In this document: positions 15,076 to 20,713 of the stretch, one piece after another
How positions within the stretch are numbered: position 1 is the stretch's first letter
Layout of the letters: each line of letters starts with the position of its first letter
NCBI GenBank assembly: GCA_038237665.1
Contig: JBBRYK010000041.1
Coordinates: forward strand, 1 to 21,855
Reading direction: 5' to 3'
DNA from: JBBRYK01 sp038237665
Lineage (GTDB): Bacteria > Actinomycetota > Thermoleophilia > Gaiellales > Gaiellaceae
Length of the DNA stretch: 21,855 bases
Notes under the pieces: model-generated
Database searches by the model: none
What the model was told of the DNA's origin: nothing
What the model saw: only the letters and a program-made list of their open reading frames with translations
Translations under genes and position numbers: made by a program

Positions 15076-16560
15076 TTGCACCGGCGGTCGGTAGGAATCG
15101 CGGTGGCGGCCGTCCTTGCCGCCGGGCTCGCCGCGGGCCTTGCGCTCGCCCTCACGGGGACGGACGCTCAGCCGCGCTCTGCGGCAAACGCGAACGCCGG
15201 GCTCCGCAAGGCGGCTTCGCTGGCGCAGGAGTATGCGCCGCTTGTCCTCCTCCACCCGCAGGAGCGTTTCTTCCCGATCTCCGCCGACGAGTTCCTGAGC
15301 CACTCGCGGCTCGTCTTCTTCCGGGCGGGGCAGGTGCCCGATCTGGTCGCCGAGGGTCCGGATGCGTCGCTACTCGGCACGGGCGGCTATCGCGTCGACG
15401 GGTTCAGGACGGACCAGCTGACCGGCCCCTTCGTGACCCGTCCGGCAGGAGTCACTCTCGACCCGCATGACGGCTTCGTGCTCGACCTCGACGACGCGAG
15501 CCACTGCGGAGGTTTCGCCGCGGTCGGGTGCGCGTTCGGGCCGGCTCCCGTCTACTTTCAGTACGGGCCGGGGCGATACCTGACGTACTGGTTCTGCTAC
15601 GCGTACAGCGCTCCGGCCGGCTTCGACGGCAAGCCAACGCTCCGGTTCGGGCACGAGGGCGACTGGGAGCGCGTGGCGATCCTCCTCGACGAGCAGGACC
15701 GGCCGACGTCCGTCGCCTACTTCCAGCACGACGGGCCGCCCGAGGTCGTCACCTGGCAGAGCGCTTCGGCGCTCGTCGACGGCCGGCGGCGACCGGTCGT
15801 CTACGAGGCGCTCGGAACGCACGCGTCCTATCCGAAGCCCGGGGCTCAGAAGATCACGCTCGGCTACCTCCGCGGAGCGGACGCGGCGGCGAGGCCACGG
15901 GCGACGTTCACGGAACGCCGCGCAGAGGGCTTCGAGTGGAAGTCGTGGCTCGACCTCCGCGACGTGGGAGCCGCCTGGTTCGGCTACGGCGGCACCTGGG
16001 GCAACCGCGGGCGACCATGCCGCAGCCGAGCGCCAGGCCGCCGTTCGCCGCGGCTTGACGGGGAACAGAAGGCCGCTGAGCGTTCCCCGAGTTCCCTTGT
16101 AACACGGTGTTACTTGACCCGGTTCTGCCGCCGGGCCGCCGTTAACGGCCGGCCTGCGCCGGCTCCGGTCCGGAAACCTGAGCTTGTAACACAGTGTTAC
16201 TTGCAAGAATTGGCACCGAACCGGCACAGATGCGTGACGTTTCAGCGGCGACACTCGACTCGTGCGCTCCCTCTCCCTGCTCGCCTTCGCGCCCCGGATC
16301 TCGCCTCGGCTGCTCTCCGCGCTCGTCCGGCTCGACGATCGTTCGCTACCGATCGCGGAGGTCAATCGCCGGCTCGGCGCCGAGGCCGACCGGCTGCGGC
16401 TGCCTCGGCCCAGCTACCAGCGGATCCGCGTGTTGCTGCACGCGGCGCGAAGGATCCGCCGCGAGCAGCGCCGCCAGCCGTCGACCGGCCGGCTGCTCTT
16501 CGACGTCTGTTTTCGCCTGCGACCACCGGTTGCCGTGATCGACCACCTCTACGGCCTTGA
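15076..16560 (+). CDS. Secreted Vps62-like domain protein; conserved part ends near 16010, frame open to 16560
   Basis: TTG at 15076 gives a clear export signal: basic MHRRS followed by a 22-residue Ala/Leu/Gly helix. The domain that follows resembles bacterial Vps62-like (vacuolar-sorting-associated) proteins: YAPLVLLHPQERFFPIS (~53-69), YLTYWFCYAYSAP (168-180), the HEGDWERVAILLD block (193-205), VAYFQHDGP and YEALGTHASYP (243-253). It ends around YGGTWGNRG (304-312). Beyond that, the open frame to 16560 is Arg/Pro/Ala-rich. It crosses two palindromes and overlaps a better gene at 16262, so it is probably not protein. One missing base near 16010 would move reading to a frame ending at 16058, giving ~326 residues. 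Function is unknown. Confidence 0.6.
   Translation: MHRRSVGIAVAAVLAAGLAAGLALALTGTDAQPRSAANANAGLRKAASLAQEYAPLVLLHPQERFFPISADEFLSHSRLVFFRAGQVPDLVAEGPDASLLGTGGYRVDGFRTDQLTGPFVTRPAGVTLDPHDGFVLDLDDASHCGGFAAVGCAFGPAPVYFQYGPGRYLTYWFCYAYSAPAGFDGKPTLRFGHEGDWERVAILLDEQDRPTSVAYFQHDGPPEVVTWQSASALVDGRRRPVVYEALGTHASYPKPGAQKITLGYLRGADAAARPRATFTERRAEGFEWKSWLDLRDVGAAWFGYGGTWGNRGRPCRSRAPGRRSPRLDGEQKAAERSPSSLVTRCYLTRFCRRAAVNGRPAPAPVRKPELVTQCYLQELAPNRHRCVTFQRRHSTRALPLPARLRAPDLASAALRARPARRSFATDRGGQSPARRRGRPAAAASAQLPADPRVAARGAKDPPRAAPPAVDRPAALRRLFSPATTGCRDRPPLRP
16099..16113. promoter_or_regulatory. Operator-like palindrome GTAACAC-G-GTGTTAC (copy 1)
   Basis: A perfect 7+1+7 palindrome in the segment before the gene at 16262. 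The surrounding bases TTG on both sides are shared with copy 2, so 19 of 20 positions around it are identical. It could be a dimeric repressor site (TetR-like spacing); the regulator is unknown. Confidence 0.6.
16186..16200. promoter_or_regulatory. Operator-like palindrome GTAACAC-A-GTGTTAC (copy 2)
   Basis: The second perfect 7+1+7 palindrome, 87 bases after copy 1 and 61 bases before the GTG at 16262. It is followed by TTGCAAG, which adds further symmetry with the preceding CTTG. Confidence 0.6.
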
Positions 16561-16582
16561 CGTGCCCCCGCTGCCGCCGTAG
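16262..16582 (+). CDS. Small basic protein of unknown function
   Basis: The product is 106 residues, strongly basic, with a GTG start at 16262. A predicted helical core (residues ~29-68: IAEVNRRLGAEADRL, then PSYQRIRVLLHAARRIRR) has the look of a helix-turn-helix or other DNA-binding bundle, but I cannot assign a family with certainty. The codon pattern (C or G in third positions, coherent hydrophobic spacing) favours this frame over the overlapping continuation of the Vps62-like frame. It lies downstream of two operator-like palindromes. A GACACT box ends 6 bases before the start, the spacing seen at other leaderless starts. It converges on the small Cys-motif gene with a 4-base gap. Confidence 0.55.
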   Translation: MRSLSLLAFAPRISPRLLSALVRLDDRSLPIAEVNRRLGAEADRLRLPRPSYQRIRVLLHAARRIRREQRRQPSTGRLLFDVCFRLRPPVAVIDHLYGLDVPPLPP

Positions 16583-16586
16583 AGGG

Positions 16587-16766
16587 CTAGCTTCGACCGA
16601 ACCGGAGTGGGACGGGCAGTCCGCAGCGCGCGCAGATCGTGCGCGCCGAGCCCTTGTACTCGGCCGTCTGCTTGGGAACGGGTTGCTCGCAGGCGCAAGC
16701 CGAAGCGGGAGCGCCGGACGGTGCCGGCGTGCTGCCGGCACCGTCCTCGTAAGCGCGTTCGTCCAT
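16587..16766 (-). CDS. Tiny Cys-motif (zinc-ribbon-like) protein after amtB
   Basis: This short frame of 59 residues starts with ATG at 16766, two bases after the amtB stop. It contains C24-A-C26 and C45-A-R-C48 in the order CxC...CxxC, as in small zinc ribbons, with a Ser/Pro/Ala-rich start and the end CGLPVPLRFGRS. Position and orientation make it the last gene of the glnA-GNAT-PII-amtB operon. I recognise no family. It could bind a metal or be a processing remnant, and its reality rests on the Cys pattern and tight spacing. Confidence 0.5.
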   Translation of the reverse strand: MDERAYEDGAGSTPAPSGAPASACACEQPVPKQTAEYKGSARTICARCGLPVPLRFGRS

Positions 16767-16768
16767 GG

Positions 16769-18187
16769 CTACCCCGACGGCTCCGGAACGGGCCGCGCCG
16801 TCGCCGGGCGAGCCGCCGCTGCGGTCGGAGAGGCATGAGCGTGACCGTGACCAAGGAGATGGCCGTGGGCCTCGGTTCCGTAGCCGCCCGGCACCGGGAT
16901 GTAGAACTCGGGATAGCCCCACATACCGTGCTCGGCGACGTCCAGTCCCGAGGTCTCGACGTGCTCGTCGACGCGGATGCCCCACAGGCGCTTCATCACC
17001 CAGAGCGAGGCGAACGACGCCGTGAAGGTGAAGCCGCCCACGGCGACGAGCCCGAGCGCCTGGACGCCGAGCTGGTGGAACGAGCCCGTGTAGAAGAGGC
17101 CACCTCGCCCGGTGGCCAGGTTCGAGGCCAGCGACGGGACCGCGAACAGCCCCGTGGCCAGGGTTCCCCAGACGCCCGACATGCCGTGCACGGCGACCGC
17201 GCCGATCGGATCGTCGATGCCGATCCGCTCGACGAGCAGCACGCCGGTGACGGCGATGAAGCCCGCCACGAGACCGATCACCACCGCGGCCCACGGTGAG
17301 ACGAACCCGCAGGCGGCCGTGATCGCGACGAGCGCAGCCAGGACCCCGTTCAGCATCATCGAGACGTCCGGCTTCTTGATCACGAGCCAGGCCGTCACGA
17401 TCCCGCCCATCGCTCCGGCCGCCGCGGCCAGGTTGGTCGTCAGCGCGACGTACCCGAAGTAGCCGATCCGGTCGCCGGTGACGACGCCGAGCGTCGAGCC
17501 GGGGTTGAAGCCGAACCAGCCGAACCAGAGGATCAGCGTTCCGAGGACGGCAAACGGCATGTTGTGGCCGGGAATTGGATTCGCCCGGCCGTCCTTGCCG
17601 AACTTGCCGATCCGCGGGCCGAGCAACAAGGCGCCCGCCAATGCGGCCAGCGCCCCCTGATAGTGGACGACGGTCGACCCGGCGAAGTCCTGCATCCCCT
17701 TCCCGAAGAGCCACCCGCCGGAGTGCCAGACCCAGTGCGACGTGACCGAGTAGATGAGCGTGAACAGCCCGCCGAAGACGAAGTAGACCCACAGCTTCGC
17801 CCGTTCCGCCATCGCACCCCACACGATTGCGAGCGAGACGCCGGCGAAGACGACCTCGAACAGGTACCCGGCCGCGCCGGGGATGGTGCCGAAGAACGAG
17901 AACGGCGCTTTCCCGATCGAGAGGAAGGCGTCCGTCGAGGGAAAGAAGCCGCTCGTTCCCACGATCGAGTTGCCGTCGCCGAACGCGATCCCGAACCCGA
18001 CCGCCCAGTAGACGAGCGAGCAGACGCCGAAGATGAGCACGTTCTTGCCCGCGATGTGCGCGGCGTTCTTCATCCGTGTCAGGCCCGCCTCGAGGAAGGC
18101 GAACCCGGCCTGCATGAACATCACTAGTACGGCCGCCACCACCACCCAGACGGTGTTGACGGCGATGACGAGATCCGACGTCTTCAT
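16769..18187 (-). CDS. amtB: Ammonium transporter (Amt/Rh family)
   Basis: Trimeric membrane channel that moves ammonium into the cell. The product is 472 residues with eleven predicted helices (N-out, no cleaved signal evident). Family marks are FMQAGFAFLEAGLTRMKN (24-41), the DFAGSTVVH segment (167-175) with the first pore histidine His175, FGWFGFNPGS (222-231), and the second pore histidine His334 in DPIGAVAVHGMSGVWGT. The cytoplasmic tail keeps the conserved GLDVAEHGMWGYPE motif that contacts PII. It then adds an unusual His-rich run (HGHLLGHGHAHA, ~441-452) and an Ala/Pro end. ATG at 18187 overlaps the PII stop (ATGA), so the two partners are probably co-translated. Confidence 0.96.
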   Translation of the reverse strand: MKTSDLVIAVNTVWVVVAAVLVMFMQAGFAFLEAGLTRMKNAAHIAGKNVLIFGVCSLVYWAVGFGIAFGDGNSIVGTSGFFPSTDAFLSIGKAPFSFFGTIPGAAGYLFEVVFAGVSLAIVWGAMAERAKLWVYFVFGGLFTLIYSVTSHWVWHSGGWLFGKGMQDFAGSTVVHYQGALAALAGALLLGPRIGKFGKDGRANPIPGHNMPFAVLGTLILWFGWFGFNPGSTLGVVTGDRIGYFGYVALTTNLAAAAGAMGGIVTAWLVIKKPDVSMMLNGVLAALVAITAACGFVSPWAAVVIGLVAGFIAVTGVLLVERIGIDDPIGAVAVHGMSGVWGTLATGLFAVPSLASNLATGRGGLFYTGSFHQLGVQALGLVAVGGFTFTASFASLWVMKRLWGIRVDEHVETSGLDVAEHGMWGYPEFYIPVPGGYGTEAHGHLLGHGHAHASPTAAAARPATARPVPEPSG

Positions 18188-18534
18188 CGGGTTTCCACCT
18201 CCTCTAGCGGTTGTCCAGTTCGGTTGTGCATGACGTTCTCGACCGTGGTCGTCCAGACGATCCCGTCGCCGGAGTCGTTGCCGCTGCGGGCCGCGTCGAC
18301 GATCGCGTGGACGACCGCCTCGGCCTGGTCGTCTCGGACGATGAAGGTGAGGACGGCCTTGGGCAGGAACCTCGACTCGAAGACGCGGCCGCGGTATTCG
18401 TGCGTTATGCCTCGCTCGCGGCCGTGCCCGACGGCCTCGACGACGGTGACGCCCACGTGCCCGGCGAGCTCCTCGACCGCGTCGATCACGGTCTCGATGC
18501 GCTCGCGGATGACGACTGCCTCGACCTTGGTCAT
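18184..18534 (-). CDS. Divergent PII nitrogen-regulatory protein (GlnB/GlnK family)
   Basis: Small trimeric signalling protein expected to bind ATP/ADP and 2-oxoglutarate and to gate AmtB. The product is 116 residues. MTKVEAVVIRERIETVIDAV, GVTVVEAVGHGRERG, the YRGR start of the T-loop, FLPKAVLTFIV and the C-terminal NRTG fit the fold. Several key residues differ. The T-loop Tyr51 of GlnB is Phe52, the 2-oxoglutarate/Mg-coordinating Gln39 is Glu, and the B-loop TGKIGDGK reads SGNDSGDGI, losing both lysines. Lys59 (K58 equivalent) remains. The ATG at 18534 overlaps the GNAT stop (ATGA), and the stop overlaps amtB (ATGA). The frame open upstream to 18900 is a shadow of the GNAT gene. Confidence 0.9.
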   Translation of the reverse strand: MTKVEAVVIRERIETVIDAVEELAGHVGVTVVEAVGHGRERGITHEYRGRVFESRFLPKAVLTFIVRDDQAEAVVHAIVDAARSGNDSGDGIVWTTTVENVMHNRTGQPLEEVETR

Positions 18535-19031
18535 AGGACGCGACTCCTTCGCTCGAGCAGGAGGACGTCGCGCCAGACGCCCTCGTGTTTTCCGATCCGC
18601 TCCCGCAGTCCGACGGTCCGGAACCCGCAGCCGTGATGGAGTTTCAGGCTCGGCCTGTTCTCCGGAAAGACGCCGGCCTGGATCGTCCAGATGCCGGCAG
18701 CCTCGCTTCCGGCCACCAGGGCTCTGAGGAGCTCCGTACCGGCCCCGTGTCCCCGGGCGGCCGCCGCTACGTACACGGAGTCCTCCGCGACTCCGGCGTA
18801 CACGCACCGGCTTGACACGGACGAGAGTGCCGCCCAGCCGACGATCGAGTTGCCTTGGTAGGCAACGAGCCGATGGTCGTCGAGGTGGGCTGCGTCCCAT
18901 TCGGCCCAGGTCGGCACCCTCGTCTCGAAGGTCGCGTCACCGGCCGCGATGCCTTCCTCGTAGATCGCGGACACCGCCGGCCAGTCGCGCCGGCGCAGGT
19001 CCCGCAGCTCGATGGCGGTCGCGGCTAGCAA
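18531..19031 (-). CDS. GNAT N-acetyltransferase, phosphinothricin acetyltransferase-like
   Basis: Acetyl-CoA-dependent N-acetyltransferase of 166 residues in the PAT/Bar/MnaT (YncA) group, which acetylate phosphinothricin, methionine sulfoximine or methionine sulfone. Visible blocks are IYEEGIAAGDATFETRVPTWAEWD, VGWAALSSVSSRCVYAGVAEDSVYV (64-88), the acetyl-CoA loop ARGHGAGTELL (92-102), IWTIQAGVFPENRPSLKLH and GFRTVGLRERIG, ending in WRDVLLLERRS. All are characteristic of the group. The start is most likely the TTG at 19031, overlapping the end of glnA by 7 bases; no ATG or GTG precedes the first strand. It lies between glnA and the PII gene, which ties it to glutamine synthetase. Confidence 0.9.
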   Translation of the reverse strand: MLAATAIELRDLRRRDWPAVSAIYEEGIAAGDATFETRVPTWAEWDAAHLDDHRLVAYQGNSIVGWAALSSVSSRCVYAGVAEDSVYVAAAARGHGAGTELLRALVAGSEAAGIWTIQAGVFPENRPSLKLHHGCGFRTVGLRERIGKHEGVWRDVLLLERRSRVL

Positions 19032-20470
19032 TCGAAGTAGAGAGCGAACTCGGCGGGATGAGGGCGCAGGCGCACGGGGTCGACTTCCTTCTCCCGCTTG
19101 TACGCGATCCAGGTCTCGATCAGGTCCTCCGAGAAGACCCCGCCTGCGGTCAGGAACTCGTGGTCGGCCTCGAGGGCGTCGAGCGCCTCCCCGAGCGAGC
19201 CCGGCACCTGAGGCACGTCGGCCCCGGCGTCTTCAAACAGGTCGTAATCGGAGGGCGAACCGGGCTCGAGCCCCTTCTGGATGCCGTCGATCCCCGCCAT
19301 CAGCATGGCCGCGAAGGCCAGGTACGGGTTGGCCGCTGCGTCCGGGCATCTGAACTCGATCCTCTTGGCCTTGGGCGACTCCGAGTACATCGGGATCCGG
19401 ATGCAGGCCGACCGGTTCCGTTGCGAATAGACGAGGTTGACCGGGGCCTCGTAGCCGGGCACGAGCCTGCGGTACGAGTTGGTCGTCGGCGCGCAGAAGG
19501 CGAGCAGGGCGGGCGCATGCGCGAGCAGGCCGGCGACATACGCGCGGGCGAGCTGCGAGAGCCCGGCATAGCCCGACTTGTCGGCCATCAGCGGCGTGCC
19601 CTCCTTCCAGAGGGACTGGTGGGTGTGCATGCTCGACCCGTTGTCGCCGAAGATCGGCTTCGGCATGAACGTCACCGTCTTGCCGGCGGCGCGGGCGACG
19701 TTCTTGACGACGTACTTGTAGGTCATGACCTGATCGGCCATGCGCGTCAGCGGCTGGTAGCGGAGGTCGATCTCGCACTGGCCGCCGGAGGCGACCTCGT
19801 GGTGGTGGAACTCGCACGGGATCCCGAGCCGCTCGAGCGTCAGCACCATCTGCGTCCGCAGGTCGTGCAGCGTGTCGTGCGGTGCCGGCGGGAAGTAGCC
19901 CTCCTTCTCGCGGATCGTGTAGCCCAGCCCGGGCTTGCCCGAGTTCCAGTGGCCCTCGGCCGAGTCGACCAGGTAGTGAGCGCGGTTCGGCGCCAGCTCG
20001 AACGAGACCTCGTCGAGGACGAAGAACTCGCACTCCGGCCCGATGTAAGCGGTGTCGGCGATCCCCGTTTCGCGCAGGTACTCCTCGGCGCGGCGCCCGA
20101 CCCGCCGCGGATCGCGGCCGTACGGCTCGCGCGTGATCGGGTCGGCGATCTCGCAGACGAGCGAGAGCGTGGGCGCCTCGCAGAAGGGATCGAGGATCGC
20201 GCTGGCGGCGTCGGGCATGAGCAGCATGTCGGACTCGGAGATGCCCTGCCAGCCGCGGATCGACGAGCCGTCGAAGCCGAGGCCCTGGTCGAAGGCGGAT
20301 TCGTCGAAGGCGACCAGCGGCAGCGTCACGTGCTGCCAGGTCCCGAGCAGGTCGCAGAACTTGAGGTCGACCATCTTCGCCCGCGTCTCGCCGGCCCAGT
20401 CCAGGGCCTCACGGGCAGCCGGCGCCGTCTCGCTGCCGTTCGCCAGGTAATGCTTCGCCGTCTCTTCCAT
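19025..20470 (-). CDS. glnA: Glutamine synthetase type I
   Basis: Makes glutamine from glutamate, ammonium and ATP as a cytoplasmic dodecamer. The product is 481 residues, close to the usual 470. Signatures are GFDGSSIRGW (65-74), HHHEVASGGQCEID (222-235), the ATP-site KPIFGDNGSSMHTHQSLW (271-288), the glutamate flap region NRSACIRIP and RIEFRCPDAAANPYLAFAAMLMAG. The segment that normally carries the adenylylation tyrosine (D-L-Y-D-L-P) reads D-L-F412-E-D-A, so the target residue is absent. ATG at 20470 is supported by a strong ribosome binding site 5 bases upstream. The gene leads the nitrogen operon and is preceded by a promoter and a ~100-nt leader holding a terminator hairpin. Confidence 0.97.
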   Translation of the reverse strand: MEETAKHYLANGSETAPAAREALDWAGETRAKMVDLKFCDLLGTWQHVTLPLVAFDESAFDQGLGFDGSSIRGWQGISESDMLLMPDAASAILDPFCEAPTLSLVCEIADPITREPYGRDPRRVGRRAEEYLRETGIADTAYIGPECEFFVLDEVSFELAPNRAHYLVDSAEGHWNSGKPGLGYTIREKEGYFPPAPHDTLHDLRTQMVLTLERLGIPCEFHHHEVASGGQCEIDLRYQPLTRMADQVMTYKYVVKNVARAAGKTVTFMPKPIFGDNGSSMHTHQSLWKEGTPLMADKSGYAGLSQLARAYVAGLLAHAPALLAFCAPTTNSYRRLVPGYEAPVNLVYSQRNRSACIRIPMYSESPKAKRIEFRCPDAAANPYLAFAAMLMAGIDGIQKGLEPGSPSDYDLFEDAGADVPQVPGSLGEALDALEADHEFLTAGGVFSEDLIETWIAYKREKEVDPVRLRPHPAEFALYFDC

Positions 20471-20475
20471 CGGTG

Positions 20476-20483
20476 CTCCTCCC
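20476..20483 (-). promoter_or_regulatory. Ribosome binding site of glnA
   Basis: GGGAGGAG on the minus strand, 5 bases before ATG 20470. It stands out because most other starts in this window lack a recognisable Shine-Dalgarno sequence. It lies just after the U-tract of the leader terminator. Confidence 0.8.
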
Positions 20484-20493
20484 GCGTCGGACC

Positions 20494-20532
20494 AATAAAA
20501 AAGGCCCAGGACTCTTCAGAGTCCTGAGGCCT
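20494..20532 (-). terminator. Intrinsic terminator in the glnA leader (candidate attenuator)
   Basis: On the minus strand an 8-bp perfect stem (CAGGACTC / GAGTCCTG, 20507-20526) with a 4-base loop is extended by GGCC/GGCC (20503-20506 with 20528-20531) around a one-base bulge. It is followed by six T (20502-20497) and ATT. It sits between the glnA promoter and its ribosome binding site, with no minus-strand gene upstream for it to terminate. A competing hairpin GAGGC/GCCTC (20526-20541) would use the terminator's outer arm. Confidence 0.8.
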
Positions 20533-20575
20533 CATTGCCTCCGGCGCCCCCTTCGGCGGGGCCGCTCGACTGGAG

Positions 20576-20606
20576 AGAGTAAGCGTGCTCGCGGACGGCT
20601 TGTCAA
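20576..20606 (-). promoter_or_regulatory. Promoter of the glnA operon
   Basis: A consensus TTGACA (20606-20601) is followed 19 bases later by TACTCT (20581-20576); TTACTC would give 18 bases. Transcription would start near 20569, leaving a leader of about 100 bases before glnA. Confidence 0.65.
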
Positions 20607-20701
20607 ATTCGAGGTCGCGGAGGCCGCTCGTGCGGCCCCGCGACTAAAGCCCGCTAACGCCACCGACGAGTCAACTTTGGGGTGCCGTCCGGGGGCGCGG
20701 C

Positions 20702-20707
20702 TATCGT
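20702..20707 (+). promoter_or_regulatory. -10 box (TATCGT) for the DUF222/HNH gene
   Basis: TATCGT ends 6 bases before ATG 20714, so the transcript would be leaderless. A TTGGGG at 20677-20682 is a weak -35 candidate at 19 bases. Confidence 0.4.
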
Positions 20708-20713
20708 TTAGGT

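Noticed and set aside
14274..15155. Long minus-strand frame overlapping the rhodanese gene
   Set aside because: Ser/Arg-rich low-complexity translation without motifs; the rhodanese frame has full catalytic signatures.
18812..20527. 571-codon plus-strand frame opposite glnA
   Set aside because: It is an antisense shadow of glnA and the GNAT gene, without recognisable domains.
20503..20575. Glycine riboswitch in the glnA leader
   Set aside because: Short blocks (GCCGAAGGGG and CTCAGG on the minus strand) recall the glycine aptamer, but the GAGAG...CUCUC framing helix and the AAAAGGAC block are missing, so the match is not supported.
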